Below are positions 50,027 to 60,293 of a stretch of 64,000 nucleotides of DNA, one piece after another (the first letter of the stretch is position 1; every line of letters starts with the position of its first letter). The position numbers were made by a program, and so were the translations under genes. The stretch lies in NCBI GenBank assembly GCA_002316275.1, contig DCDE01000021.1, positions 24,756 to 88,755 of the forward strand, given 5' to 3'. The notes under the pieces are model-generated. The model made no database searches. It was not told where the DNA came from and saw only the letters and a list, made by a program, of their open reading frames with translations. The DNA comes from Caldifarciminota bacterium UBA1063 (lineage in GTDB: Bacteria; Hydrothermota; Hydrothermia; UBA1063).

Positions 50027-52813
50027 TTAAAAATCGAATCCGAGTGAGACTCTGATATTTACGGGTTTATATATTTGCAGAAAGTCAGTATTATATGCAA
50101 AATCAACTTTTAATTTTGCAAAACCAAGCCAAAGCCTCAAGCCGTAGCCAAAGTCTGCATTTAAATCTCCGAGTCTTGGGAATCCATGAAACACTTGAAT
50201 ATCCTCTAATCGTTTAAGAGTGCAAGTTCCCATATCAAAAAACAGCACACCATCAATCCCAGATATATCTAACGGCAGTGGGAAGCCAAGGCTAAGTTTT
50301 TTCACAAAGGGAAAGCGAAACTCTGCGTTAAAAAGTATATACTTATCTCCAATGAACTCAGCATAATGAGATCCCCTTAGGTCACTAAACCCATCAAAAG
50401 TAAACAAAACCCTATCCTTACCAAAAGATTGCATCCATTTAAACCTTAAAGCAAGTATGTAGCTCTCAGAAAAAGCGTAGTAATGTCGAAAATCACTCAC
50501 AGCAACCGAGACATCAATATCTAAAGGGATACTTTTTAGTAGGCTTAGATAGTACCTTGTGCCATTTAGCGGATCCTGGATATAATTGTAGTAAACATTG
50601 TCAAGCACATGAGATATATAAGCTGCAGTTAAATATCGATCCTCCTGAAGATCGGTCAACTCTATATAATTACCAAGCGGAGTTTCCCAGAAAAAATAGT
50701 TGGTCTGGTATTCGAAATCAAGGCCAAGCTCCGTTCTTCTTGATCTCGAAAAGGGCTGACTCAAAAGTAACATCAATCCTCTAACCCTTGAGACCATTAA
50801 AGTATCGTATGCAATATAACCAGCATCCCAAAGCTGATAGATAGAGCCACCATAATCTGCACGGTTTTTCAAATTAAAGTACTGAAACTCAAAATTAGAA
50901 TTAGCGAGATCACCTGATAAATCGGAGGCAAATGAGATCTGGTGGTCTCCAAGCTCATCGGACAGTCCGAAAGCAACTGCCCCTTGGAAACCAACAATTG
51001 ATGCATATGATGCGCTCCCATAAATCCAGTCAAAAGAAAATTTCGGGGAGTATGGTTTTGAAGTAAGAAACAATGTATCCTCAAAGACATAAAAGGCCCC
51101 TTTATCTATCCCATCAAACTTTTTCTGATTCGGCATCTCATAAATATCATATCCATTAGCGTAAAGAATCGATGCTACTGTCCTTCCACTCTTTGAAACA
51201 CTGAACCAACGAACCTCGGTCCCTAAATCTGACACCCGATGGACCTCTTTTGTGCTTAAATTATATGCAAAAATATTAATCGAAGAATACGTGTCTCTTG
51301 CCAAAAAGAATAGTAAAGAATCACCGAATGAAACAGGACTGGATAACTCTTTATAATAATCCGTTAACCTCTCAATACTATCATTGGTAACATTATACCT
51401 AAATACAGCATAGCTACCATAATAAAATCTACCTGAGGCAGTGGAATCATTCCTGTCTGATGCAAAAATTATGTTACCTTTTTCATCAAAAGATGGATCG
51501 ATATCACTATAATAGTCCGCTGTAAGTCTTTTAAGTTCTTTAGCCTTCCATATGTACAAATAAAGATCAGATTTCCCGTCCTTGAGACCTGTAAAAACAA
51601 CTTTCTTCCCATCAGGAGAAATTGACGGGGTATATATAGCATCAACATCGAAACTCAGGCGCTCAACAAGTTTCCCATGCTCAGTATCGAAAATATATAC
51701 GTTATCACCTTCTCCCCCCTGTGCAGAGAATACAAGTAATCTACCATCTTCACTCAATGAAAGCGATGGCCTCAGAATATGAATATTCTCAAAGTCTGGA
51801 ATGCTTGAGCTCTTAAAAACAGTTCCAAGCTTTTCACCAGTCGCAACTGAATACTTTACAATATAAAACTGTCCCCTTCTCTCCTGGATATAATATAGGA
51901 CACTTCCGTCTGCAGATATCAGAGGCGCAACATTGTAATAATTTTTCCACTTTTCATGATCTGAATATTTCTTAAAATAAATTGGAGTAGAGGTCTTGGT
52001 AAATGCATGATAATAGTTCTTTCTAATATAGTCTTTAAGCCTTAAGTCAAAGTCTTCCTGACTTACGCCAAAAGCCTTAATAAATGCTCTCTCAACAGAA
52101 TTCATATAATTAACGAGTGAATAAAACTCTCCAACCTTTTCTCTACCATAAGTATCATCCACATACTTGTAAAAGAGCTGCCCCAATTTATACACAATGT
52201 AACCTCCATAATAGTTGAGTTCAACAAGGCTCGGTAATTTATCGGAAAGTAGGAGATTTCTCAAGTATCTTTCAGCATCTGCAGTCCATCCACTTGAAAG
52301 ATATTCCGCCAACCCCTCAATGCACCATAATGGGACCATCGAATACGCAACACTTTGAATAGTAGAACGGTTATCTCTTCTGAGCATTGCATACTGGAAT
52401 GCATGAACCAGCTCGTGTCTTAGCACATGCCGGAAATCCTCATACGAACCACTGAAAGGTATGACGATTCTGCTCTTAAAAATCTCTGTAAAGCCACCAG
52501 TCCCTTCTTCAATTACATCTGTAATAACATTCGTTTCTCCGAAATGTTTTGGTGAGTTATAAAGTATAACAGGGGTTTTACTTCCAATACCAATCCCAAA
52601 CACAGCACTGTACTCGTCGTAAGCCTCTTCAAGGACAGATTCCGCAAATTTCACCATAAATGTATCAGAAGCATAAGAAAATATCCTAAAATGATCGGAT
52701 TCAAAAACTTTAAAGTCGTAGTCCCTCGTCTGAAACTTATTCTTCCCAAAAGAATATCCAAACAATTGAGAAGTAAAGAAAAAAAATATCAAAAAAATAA
52801 AAGACTTCTTCAT
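50027..52813 (-). CDS. Exported gluzincin-like peptidase with PD40 propeller and C-terminal barrel
   Basis: A 928-residue exported protein with a signal peptide (1-19). Residues about 35-280 form a peptidase-MA-like domain containing HELVH near 137, a full HExxH zinc motif, and a later Glu in WCIEGLAEYLS that fits the third ligand. About 290-560 hold TolB/PD40-type propeller units (SPDGKKVVFTGLKDGKSDLY). The last 320 residues look like an outer-membrane barrel and end in Phe. A surface-anchored protease is the best guess. ATG has no strong Shine-Dalgarno and lies 6 nt below CATAAT. Confidence 0.8.
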   Translation of the reverse strand: MKKSFIFLIFFFFTSQLFGYSFGKNKFQTRDYDFKVFESDHFRIFSYASDTFMVKFAESVLEEAYDEYSAVFGIGIGSKTPVILYNSPKHFGETNVITDVIEEGTGGFTEIFKSRIVIPFSGSYEDFRHVLRHELVHAFQYAMLRRDNRSTIQSVAYSMVPLWCIEGLAEYLSSGWTADAERYLRNLLLSDKLPSLVELNYYGGYIVYKLGQLFYKYVDDTYGREKVGEFYSLVNYMNSVERAFIKAFGVSQEDFDLRLKDYIRKNYYHAFTKTSTPIYFKKYSDHEKWKNYYNVAPLISADGSVLYYIQERRGQFYIVKYSVATGEKLGTVFKSSSIPDFENIHILRPSLSLSEDGRLLVFSAQGGEGDNVYIFDTEHGKLVERLSFDVDAIYTPSISPDGKKVVFTGLKDGKSDLYLYIWKAKELKRLTADYYSDIDPSFDEKGNIIFASDRNDSTASGRFYYGSYAVFRYNVTNDSIERLTDYYKELSSPVSFGDSLLFFLARDTYSSINIFAYNLSTKEVHRVSDLGTEVRWFSVSKSGRTVASILYANGYDIYEMPNQKKFDGIDKGAFYVFEDTLFLTSKPYSPKFSFDWIYGSASYASIVGFQGAVAFGLSDELGDHQISFASDLSGDLANSNFEFQYFNLKNRADYGGSIYQLWDAGYIAYDTLMVSRVRGLMLLLSQPFSRSRRTELGLDFEYQTNYFFWETPLGNYIELTDLQEDRYLTAAYISHVLDNVYYNYIQDPLNGTRYYLSLLKSIPLDIDVSVAVSDFRHYYAFSESYILALRFKWMQSFGKDRVLFTFDGFSDLRGSHYAEFIGDKYILFNAEFRFPFVKKLSLGFPLPLDISGIDGVLFFDMGTCTLKRLEDIQVFHGFPRLGDLNADFGYGLRLWLGFAKLKVDFAYNTDFLQIYKPVNIRVSLGFDF

Positions 52814-52872
52814 TACCTAATTATGAACTATATAATGAAGACGAAAAACAGTAAGTTAAGGTTCGAAGAAAA

Positions 52873-53781
52873 TCAATCGTAATAGATCCCCGGAGGGATT
52901 ATATACTTGATGGGATTTACTGCTTTATCATTAATTCTCACCTCATAATGCACGTGAGGCGCAGTGCTTCTACCACTATTACCGACGTAGCCTATAATAT
53001 CGCCTCTTTTTACATGGTGGCCCGGAGAAACTCTAGCCCTTAAAAGATGCGCATAACGTGTCATTATACCGAGCCCATGATCAATTTCTATAGTAAGTCC
53101 ATATCCTTGATCCCATTTTACAGATCTAATCACTCCCGCCGCTGGCGCAACAACCGGGGTTCCCTGTGGTGCTGCAATATCTAATCCTTCATGAAACGAC
53201 ATCATACCAGTAAACGGATCCCTCCTCATACCAAAACCTGATGTATAATAGCCAGCAATTGGCATGATGGATGGGGTATGCTCCCGTAGGTGTATATCCT
53301 TCTCAAGCTTCGATGAAACTTCTGAAAAGCTCTCTAGTTGGAATTTTGCTACATTCACAAGTCTATCTAATTCCTGTCTCAGATACTCCGCCTCATCTTT
53401 ACTTTCCATCGAAAGTTCCTCGATATTACCACCCTTACCCATCAAAAGAAATTCTTTAGGGAAAGGATCAAGACCAGTAGCAGCCCGCAGTCTATTATTC
53501 GCATCAAACAATTCATTAAGCATCTTGTTTACATTAACTGCCTCTTTCTTCAAATATGCAATTTCATCCTTCAACTTACGATTCTCTGATTCAAGTTTCC
53601 TCACACTGTACCTGTCTGCTTCAAAAGAGACGTACCTAACAATGGCAACAACTGCAAAAACGAATAAAACTGATCCCGAACATATGAGGCCTCTTAAAGC
53701 CCATGGCTTCAAAGTAACTTCAGTTTCTCTCTTTTTTGTTGTAGGAAATAAGACCTTTATTTTCAACGACCATTTTTGCAT
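52873..53781 (-). CDS. M23 peptidoglycan endopeptidase with coiled coil, catalytically intact
   Basis: A 302-residue membrane-anchored wall hydrolase. One transmembrane segment (about 30-50) precedes a coiled coil (55-95) and a LytM domain (about 185-300). The zinc site is complete: HEGLDIA and PHVHYEV, with TRYAHL between. It should cleave peptide cross-links in the periplasm. The contrast with the inactive EnvC-like paralogue in the window is clear. ATG 53781 has no Shine-Dalgarno but a good promoter 6 nt upstream. Confidence 0.92.
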   Translation of the reverse strand: MQKWSLKIKVLFPTTKKRETEVTLKPWALRGLICSGSVLFVFAVVAIVRYVSFEADRYSVRKLESENRKLKDEIAYLKKEAVNVNKMLNELFDANNRLRAATGLDPFPKEFLLMGKGGNIEELSMESKDEAEYLRQELDRLVNVAKFQLESFSEVSSKLEKDIHLREHTPSIMPIAGYYTSGFGMRRDPFTGMMSFHEGLDIAAPQGTPVVAPAAGVIRSVKWDQGYGLTIEIDHGLGIMTRYAHLLRARVSPGHHVKRGDIIGYVGNSGRSTAPHVHYEVRINDKAVNPIKYIIPPGIYYD

Positions 53782-53787
53782 TTTTAA

Positions 53788-53816
53788 AATATAAAATATG
53801 GTACCAAAAAAGTCAA
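53788..53816 (-). promoter_or_regulatory. Promoter of the M23 peptidase gene, leaderless type
   Basis: Minus-strand TTGACT (53811-53816), a 17-nt spacer and TATATT (53788-53793), then 6 nt to ATG 53781. It is one of the clearest examples of the leaderless spacing. Confidence 0.75.
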
Positions 53817-53926
53817 GTGTAACTTAAACAAAGCACAGAAAAACGGTACATAGGAAGAAAAATAAAATAATTAAGCTTGTAAACTACCACATCTATAGAA
53901 CACACCTTTCGATAAATATGCGACAT

Positions 53927-55438
53927 TCAGTGCCTAAATCTTCTTATGCCGGTAAACACCAGATTTAAGCCCAGCTCCTTCGCCCTATTTATAATCTCTT
54001 CATCCTTTACTGAGCCGCCAGGCTCGACTATAAGCTTTATCCCGTACTTATAAGCAATCTCAATAGAATCAGTGAAAGGGAAAAAACCATCGGACACAAG
54101 TATTGCACCTTTAGAGCGATCACCTGCCTTTTCCACGGCAATTTTCAGCGCGTCCACCCGGCTTGTCTGTCCACCTCCAATACCTACCGTCATCCTATCC
54201 CTCACTAGCACTATAGCATTAGACTTCACATATTTCACCACAACGTCACCAAAAATAATATCATTGATCCACTCTTCATTAAGCTCACCTGAAACTACAT
54301 TCAAGTCCTCTTTCGTCAACGGCTTCGTGTCTTTTTCCTGTACAAGGAGGTCAAGGTCTATAAACCTATAATCCAATTTATGTTCAAAACCATCTGAGAC
54401 CTTTAAAACTCTACGTCTCTTTTTCCTTTTAAAGATCTCAAGGGCACTTGATGAAAAGTCCTTTGCAAGAATTACCTCAAAGAAGAGGCGGTTTATGGCT
54501 TCCGCAAGGTAATCCTCAACAGTCCCATTAAAAGCCACAATACCACCATAAGCTGAAGCTTCGTCACTCCTCAAAGCTTTCTCATAGGCCTCAAATAGAG
54601 AGTTGCCTATTCCAACCCCGCAAGGCACATTATGCTTTATTATCGCACAGGCAGGTTCGGAAAATTCATTGACCAATTGCCACGCGGAAGCAGCATCAAC
54701 AATATTATTATAAGAAAGCTCAGCTCCACCTAATATTTGCAGCCTATTAAAAAAAGTATTCTCTGAGGCTAAGTTCCTGAAAAGATATCCTTTCTGATGG
54801 GGGTTTTCACCATACCTCAAATCGCGCGCTTTGCTGAATAGCATGGGAATAGTACTGGTCTCAATGTTGAGACGCCGGGAAAGTTCCGAATATATAACAG
54901 CGTCATACTCTAACACCTTCTGAAATCCCTTCAGTGCAAGTCTTTCACGAAGCTCCATATCAATATTGTTTTCTGCAACTGCCGTAGAAACCATATCATA
55001 ATCCGAAGGATCACAAACCAGTGTAATCCACCTATAATTTTTTACTGCTGCTCTGATAAGACTCACACCACCTATATCAATAAACTCTAAGAGCTCCTTG
55101 AGATCAAGATTTTTTTTCTCCGAAAAAGGGTACAGATTTACGATAACAAAGTTAATAAGTGGTATTTTATTTCTTTCAATGTAATCCATATCCTCAGGAT
55201 AATCTCGCCTTGCAAGGATTCCTGAAAAGATCATAGGATGCAGTGTTTTGACACGGCCTCCAGGCGATTCCGGGAACTCCACAAGATCTTCTACCTTAAT
55301 AGTTTCAATCCCTTTGCTATTTAAATATTCTGCTGTACCTTTCGTTGCAAGAATTTCATACCCAGCTCGATTTAGTTCGTAAGCAAGCCTTTCAACTCCG
55401 TCTTTATAAAAGACACTAAAAAGGGCGAATTTCTCCAT
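53927..55438 (-). CDS. purH: Bifunctional AICAR transformylase/IMP cyclohydrolase
   Basis: A 503-residue enzyme for the last two steps of IMP synthesis. The N-terminal MGS-like cyclohydrolase domain (1-190) contains ILATKGTAEYL and GGRVKTLHPMI. The transformylase domain (200-503) contains RYGENPHQ, AIIKHNVPCGVG and the late SDGFFPFTDSIE segment. It is the final gene of the nine-gene operon, 3 nt after purN, so both formyl-THF-dependent purine steps are together. Confidence 0.97.
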   Translation of the reverse strand: MEKFALFSVFYKDGVERLAYELNRAGYEILATKGTAEYLNSKGIETIKVEDLVEFPESPGGRVKTLHPMIFSGILARRDYPEDMDYIERNKIPLINFVIVNLYPFSEKKNLDLKELLEFIDIGGVSLIRAAVKNYRWITLVCDPSDYDMVSTAVAENNIDMELRERLALKGFQKVLEYDAVIYSELSRRLNIETSTIPMLFSKARDLRYGENPHQKGYLFRNLASENTFFNRLQILGGAELSYNNIVDAASAWQLVNEFSEPACAIIKHNVPCGVGIGNSLFEAYEKALRSDEASAYGGIVAFNGTVEDYLAEAINRLFFEVILAKDFSSSALEIFKRKKRRRVLKVSDGFEHKLDYRFIDLDLLVQEKDTKPLTKEDLNVVSGELNEEWINDIIFGDVVVKYVKSNAIVLVRDRMTVGIGGGQTSRVDALKIAVEKAGDRSKGAILVSDGFFPFTDSIEIAYKYGIKLIVEPGGSVKDEEIINRAKELGLNLVFTGIRRFRH

Positions 55439-55441
55439 AGA

Positions 55442-56011
55442 TTAATCTCCTAAAAGTAGCTTCTTAATCACAAGAGGATAAAATTTATGTTCCAAGCGGT
55501 GAATCCTCTTCTCTAAGCTCTCAAGACTTTCGCCTTTTCGAACTTTCGTGCAAACCTGCTCAATAATAGGGCCTGAGTCAACTCTTTCATCAACATAATG
55601 TATAGTAATACCTGTAACCTTACAACCCGCCTCGTATGCCCTCTCTATAGCTCTCACGCCTGGAAATGCAGGTAAGAGAGCAGGGTGAATGTTTATGATT
55701 TTATTGCGAAAATGTTCAACTATGAAGTCGGGTAAGATACGCATATATCCAGCAAGGATAATAAGGTCGGGGGTATTAGCCTTCAACCTTTCAAAAAGCA
55801 TGGTATTATAAGCAACCTTATTAGGAAAACTCTTGAAATCAAGAACTTCATATGGGATCTTAAGTCTTTGGGCTCTTATGAGTACATAAGCACCTGGGTT
55901 ATCAGTAATTAGGGCTCTTACTTCAATAGGCCAGTTATTACTCCTAATCTTCCTAACTATAGCTTCAAAATTCGAACCGTTACCGGAAGCGAGGATTACC
56001 ACACTCTTCAT
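55442..56011 (-). CDS. purN: Phosphoribosylglycinamide formyltransferase
   Basis: A 189-residue enzyme that formylates GAR with 10-formyl-THF. ILASGNGSNFEAI binds phosphate. The catalytic residues lie in INIHPALLPAFPG (Asn and His) and DSGPII (Asp). Length and motifs are standard. It sits 13 nt after pncB and 3 nt before purH. Confidence 0.97.
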   Translation of the reverse strand: MKSVVILASGNGSNFEAIVRKIRSNNWPIEVRALITDNPGAYVLIRAQRLKIPYEVLDFKSFPNKVAYNTMLFERLKANTPDLIILAGYMRILPDFIVEHFRNKIINIHPALLPAFPGVRAIERAYEAGCKVTGITIHYVDERVDSGPIIEQVCTKVRKGESLESLEKRIHRLEHKFYPLVIKKLLLGD

Positions 56012-56024
56012 ACTAAGTTAAAGC

Positions 56025-57200
56025 TCAACTTTTTTTTAGCTGTTCCAGAACAAATTTTCTTATCTCATTTGCTTGAGGCAGATCGGTTACAAGTTTACCA
56101 TTATCAAGATATTGAGTAAGGTATGGCACCATAGAATGTCCACACTTCTCACATTGCACAGGTGAATCCTCTCCTATTATCACTATGGTATTAAGGCAAT
56201 TTTCACATCTCAGTACCTGCTTTCTACCACTAAATTTACCTTTCTTAGAAACAGGCTTGCTCTCAATTTCAACTATATCCATTGCGAAGTCCACAGTCGG
56301 AGCATTTGAAATACATGTCCCAACACCAAAGCTATAGGCACCGGCCTCTTTCAGTGCCTCAATGTCATCCTCATCTAGGCCACCTGAGACATAAATTTTT
56401 ACGTCTTTATAACCCCTTATATCAAGTTCCCATCTAACTTCTCTAACAATTTTTGCAAAATTGCCCCTTCGGGAGGCGGGAGTGTCTAGCCTAATACCAA
56501 ACAGATCTTTAATCATAGCAGCAGCTTTTAAGGCTTCAAACTTCTCATCTCCAAATGTATCGACCAATGCAATTCTCAATATATCCTGAGAAATAATATC
56601 ATCGAAAGCTCTCCATGCTTCATCTTCACCCATAACAAGCATAAGTGCATGGGGCATAGTTCCTGAAGGACTAATTTGCACCGCCTCTGCTCCAAGTATA
56701 GAAGAAACTCCATCACATCCTCCTACAAAAGCATTTCTGTCAATGAATGGAGCAATAGCAGGATGCATCCTTCGTACACCGAAAGAAAGTACAGGAAGAT
56801 CTCCAGCAACTTTTTTAATCCTCGAAGCCTTTGTGGTGATACCAGAACCTTGGCATATAAATCCAAGTGCAGGGGTTTCATACTCGGCAAATTCCTTATA
56901 ATCGCCTTCAATCACAATAACTGGCACTGGAACTCCACGCGAATCCACTGGGGTAAAAATTGTTCCCTCTTTCAAAGCGAACAAGTTAATAGGTAGTCCT
57001 TCCAAAAGTTTAACTACATACTCTAAACCAGCAAAAACAGCCCATGGGTAAGCCTTAGGTAAAGATGTGGTAGTGAATTCAGCTGCCACAATCTTTGTAA
57101 TATTTTTCTTCCTGAGAATTTCAACGGTCCTTTTAAAGTAGACATCGGTGGTAAGCCCTTCACGAATTTCCTTGTCACTGGCCGTATGAAATTTTTCCAT
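56025..57200 (-). CDS. pncB: Nicotinate phosphoribosyltransferase with C-terminal zinc ribbon
   Basis: A 391-residue enzyme that makes nicotinate mononucleotide in NAD salvage. GSGITTKASRIK binds substrate, RRMHP carries the His phosphorylated during catalysis, and SGGLDEDDIEALKEAG followed by GVGT is the phosphate site. A four-Cys ribbon (CENC, then CEKC) closes the protein near residue 335-365, as in the archaeal-type forms. ATG overlaps the PIN/TRAM gene by 26 nt. Confidence 0.92.
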   Translation of the reverse strand: MEKFHTASDKEIREGLTTDVYFKRTVEILRKKNITKIVAAEFTTTSLPKAYPWAVFAGLEYVVKLLEGLPINLFALKEGTIFTPVDSRGVPVPVIVIEGDYKEFAEYETPALGFICQGSGITTKASRIKKVAGDLPVLSFGVRRMHPAIAPFIDRNAFVGGCDGVSSILGAEAVQISPSGTMPHALMLVMGEDEAWRAFDDIISQDILRIALVDTFGDEKFEALKAAAMIKDLFGIRLDTPASRRGNFAKIVREVRWELDIRGYKDVKIYVSGGLDEDDIEALKEAGAYSFGVGTCISNAPTVDFAMDIVEIESKPVSKKGKFSGRKQVLRCENCLNTIVIIGEDSPVQCEKCGHSMVPYLTQYLDNGKLVTDLPQANEIRKFVLEQLKKS

Positions 57201-58206
57201 TATCTACATCCTCCAAAAGCCTTGCAAAAACTATTCTCCCTGTTTCGGTCTGTAAAACTGAATGGACAACCACGTCGACCTCCTGACCAATAAGTGGCAG
57301 GGCACCATCTACTACGACCATGGTACCATCAACAAGGTAACCAACACCCTGCCTTTTCTCCTTCTCCTTCCCTTCTCTCACTAATTTTATCCTGATCTGG
57401 TCCCCCGAACTAAGTGGCAACTTTAACCTTTCAGTAAGTTCATTTACATTCAAAACAAAAACACCTTGGTGTTCAGCAATCTTCTTTAAATTATAATCAG
57501 TGGTCACCAATTTAGCTCCTGTTTTTCTTGCAAGTTCAATCAATTTTTCGTCAACATCACGTTTCCCAGGTATATCTTCATGCGAAATAATTAACCTTTC
57601 ATTGAGAATCTCCTTAAGTTTGTCAAGCATTTCTATGCCTCTCCTTCCCTTGTCTCTCTTATCAGGATCCTTAGAATCAGCGATATTCTGCAATTCTTTA
57701 AGCACAAACGATGGGACCGCAATATTACCCTCTAAAAAACCAAGCTCCACCATATCCACAATTCTACCATCAATCAATGCACTGGTATCTAAGAGTTTAT
57801 TGTATTTCTTGTACTTTTCCTTCTTACCGCTCTTATCTCCTTTCCCTTTAAGAATCTCTTCTTTCCTTGAAAAAATGTATGCCAAGAGAATGTAAATGAC
57901 GGATACGTTTGAAATGAGAAAAACCCAGCCTCTTATTTCGGAACCTCTGAAAGTGGAAAATTGTGTAATAAGAAATCCGATGAATGAACCAACCACAGCA
58001 CCGATCACTATCGAACCTACGATGATCGCAACTTCCCTTAATGTCCTGCGAAACAAAAGTTTTTCTATAGTTATAATTAAATAAGAAATAATCAGCCCAA
58101 GAATAATTGCAGCATAATAAGGCAAGTTAACTTTGATACCCGCAAAAGCCACGAGGCCACTTATGATAATAAATACTATAAACCTTCTAATTTTTAACCA
58201 AGACAT
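57175..58206 (-). CDS. PIN/TRAM-domain membrane protein (YacL-like)
   Basis: A 343-residue protein. Four transmembrane segments fill the first 115 residues. A PIN nuclease domain follows (about 137-265) with acidic sites in LDTSALIDGRI, VLKEL and TDYNLKKIA, so the metal site looks complete. A TRAM RNA-binding domain (about 280-340) ends it. YacL-type proteins are presumed membrane-bound ribonucleases. It overlaps radA by 13 nt and pncB by 26 nt; the radA-yacL order is common in Gram-positive bacteria. Confidence 0.9.
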   Translation of the reverse strand: MSWLKIRRFIVFIIISGLVAFAGIKVNLPYYAAIILGLIISYLIITIEKLLFRRTLREVAIIVGSIVIGAVVGSFIGFLITQFSTFRGSEIRGWVFLISNVSVIYILLAYIFSRKEEILKGKGDKSGKKEKYKKYNKLLDTSALIDGRIVDMVELGFLEGNIAVPSFVLKELQNIADSKDPDKRDKGRRGIEMLDKLKEILNERLIISHEDIPGKRDVDEKLIELARKTGAKLVTTDYNLKKIAEHQGVFVLNVNELTERLKLPLSSGDQIRIKLVREGKEKEKRQGVGYLVDGTMVVVDGALPLIGQEVDVVVHSVLQTETGRIVFARLLEDVDNGKISYGQ

Positions 58207-59516
58207 ATCCTTAATACCTCCTCAATACTATTGTATTCTAATGGTGAATAAACATTTGTAAAACCAAGCCTCTTCGCCTCTTCAATCCTTTTTGTAATAC
58301 CGGGGACCTTTCTGATTTCCCCGCCCAATCCTACTTCTCCCACAAAAACCGAGTTTTCGGGGAGAGGCCTCTTTCGGTAAGAAGATACGATAGAAGCTAT
58401 TACGGCAAGGTCACCAGAGGAATCCTGGATTCTGATTCCTCCGGTTACATTCAAAAATATGTCCATTCCCCGCAGATTTATCCCTGCGAATTTTTCAACG
58501 ACGGCAAGGAGCATGTAGAGCCTTTTAGTATCAAAACCAGTTGCAACTCTTTGAGGAACTGCGAAAAAAGTTGGAAGCACTAAAGATTGAATCTCCACAA
58601 GAATAACCCTCTTCCCTTCCATAAGGACAGTATAACTTATACCGTCCCTTCTAACATGATCAGTTGTTATAAAAAGGGTCGAGGCATCAGTAACTTCTTT
58701 TAGCCCGTTTCCTGTCATCTCAAAGATACCTATTTCATTAGACGTACCAAACCTGTTTTTTGAGCACCTTAGAATGCGCAAATTGAATCCATTGCCACCT
58801 GAAGGAACTCTATCTCCTTCAAGATAAAGCACTACATCCACCATATGTTCCAAAGTCTTTGGACCCGCAAGACTACCATCTTTAGTTACATGACCGACAA
58901 TAATTGTGGTTATTCCTATTTCTTTTGTAACCCTGAGGAGTTCAGCCCCACACTCCCTAATCTGTGAAATACTACCAACAACCTGATCCACGTCAGGGTT
59001 AAACACAGTCTGAATGGAATCTATTATCAGAAAAGATGGATCGACATGCTCCAATTCTTCCTTTATCTTTGAGAGGTCTTGCTCGTTCAAAAGGAACAGG
59101 AAATCACTCGAAGCTCCCAGCCTGTCCGCCCTAATTTTAACTTGCTCAAGGGATTCTTCACCAGAAACATAAAGTACCTTGTAAGATTTATCGGATAGTG
59201 CCTTCGCTACTTGAAGGATCAAAGTCGACTTCCCAATGCCAGGGTCACCTCCTATCAAAATAAGACTCGAAGGGGTAATTCCATCGTCTAACACTCTGTC
59301 AAATTCGTAGATTCCAGTACTTATCTTTTTAAAATCTCTTATTTCTATTTCTTTTAATCTTTTTGCAACAGCGACGGTACCATCCCTTCTCACAACCGGT
59401 TGCTCTCTGAACTCTTTAAAACTATCCCATGCACCACAATTTGGACATTTACCAAGCCATCTTACACTCTCATACCCACAACTTGAACAAACGAAATAAG
59501 TTTTACCCTTTGCCAT
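58194..59516 (-). CDS. radA: DNA repair protein RadA/Sms
   Basis: A 440-residue RecA-like helicase that helps branch migration in recombination. The N-terminal zinc finger is CSSCGY with CPNCGAW. Walker A is GGDPGIGKSTL (near 89), and the Sms-specific motif KNRFG is present (near 248). The C-terminal Lon-like domain carries the GGIRIQDSSGDLAV region. It starts 1 nt after the MCE gene. Confidence 0.97.
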   Translation of the reverse strand: MAKGKTYFVCSSCGYESVRWLGKCPNCGAWDSFKEFREQPVVRRDGTVAVAKRLKEIEIRDFKKISTGIYEFDRVLDDGITPSSLILIGGDPGIGKSTLILQVAKALSDKSYKVLYVSGEESLEQVKIRADRLGASSDFLFLLNEQDLSKIKEELEHVDPSFLIIDSIQTVFNPDVDQVVGSISQIRECGAELLRVTKEIGITTIIVGHVTKDGSLAGPKTLEHMVDVVLYLEGDRVPSGGNGFNLRILRCSKNRFGTSNEIGIFEMTGNGLKEVTDASTLFITTDHVRRDGISYTVLMEGKRVILVEIQSLVLPTFFAVPQRVATGFDTKRLYMLLAVVEKFAGINLRGMDIFLNVTGGIRIQDSSGDLAVIASIVSSYRKRPLPENSVFVGEVGLGGEIRKVPGITKRIEEAKRLGFTNVYSPLEYNSIEEVLRICLG

Positions 59517-59517
59517 G

Positions 59518-60282
59518 TCAAAATAGTTTTAATCTTGCTTTAATCTCCACACCTTCTTCAAGCTCGCGAGAGATCTTACCCAAATCATCAAGCAGCGCTC
59601 CAACTTTAATGTAAACACTATCATCTCTCATCAATGGGTGATTCCTCACAGAGTACAATGTGGAATCTAACTCCATTAAAGTGACATTCAGCTTTTTAAC
59701 CAGAATCGTGAGATTTTCATTCTGGGTTGATGCAATACTCACAGCAGTGTCTTTTAATTCTTCTATGCTCTTTTCAAGAACGTCTATTGTACTCTCCAAC
59801 TTAACTGAAAGTGGTTTTAATTCAGATATAACTTGATCTACTCGTTTCAAAAAAACCATTAACGTGTCACTAAAATCAACAAATCCCGCTACTAAATCTT
59901 CAAGACTTCTTGTTTCCTCACCCAAAAACCTCGTACCCGGCTTGACTTCAACACCATCACCAGGAATTATCATTAACCTTACCTGTCCAAGGACATTCGA
60001 AGCATCCATTATAATCCTGGAACCCTCACTTAATGGGTATTTCTCTGTGTAAAACTCCACAATCACTTTGCTGTCCTCAATACTAATCTCAGAAACCTTC
60101 CCCATCGTTACCCCAAGCACAGCCACCGGATCGCCTTTCTTAAGACTTATAGGGTTTTCAAAAACCACCTCATAATTAATCCTGTTTTTCCTCACAGCAA
60201 AGTCCCTCGATAAAAAGATACCACCGACAAGAAGTAAAATAAGTAATGTGACAGCTATCCCAACCTTTTCCTCAACGCTCAT
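59518..60282 (-). CDS. MCE-domain (MlaD-type) lipid-transport protein
   Basis: A 254-residue protein anchored by one N-terminal segment (about 7-25). A single MCE domain follows (about 37-115: KKGDPVAVLGVTMGKVSEI, then VLGQVRLMIIPG). A helical tail (about 125-250) could form the hexameric needle. MlaD-type rings move phospholipids between membranes. The MlaE permease and MlaF ATPase genes are not adjacent. It lies 11 nt after the transaldolase gene. Confidence 0.88.
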   Translation of the reverse strand: MSVEEKVGIAVTLLILLLVGGIFLSRDFAVRKNRINYEVVFENPISLKKGDPVAVLGVTMGKVSEISIEDSKVIVEFYTEKYPLSEGSRIIMDASNVLGQVRLMIIPGDGVEVKPGTRFLGEETRSLEDLVAGFVDFSDTLMVFLKRVDQVISELKPLSVKLESTIDVLEKSIEELKDTAVSIASTQNENLTILVKKLNVTLMELDSTLYSVRNHPLMRDDSVYIKVGALLDDLGKISRELEEGVEIKARLKLF

Positions 60283-60293
60283 ACCATATCACC

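Noticed and set aside
53264..53794. 176-codon + strand frame
   Set aside because: It mirrors the M23 peptidase gene, whose domain and promoter are clear.
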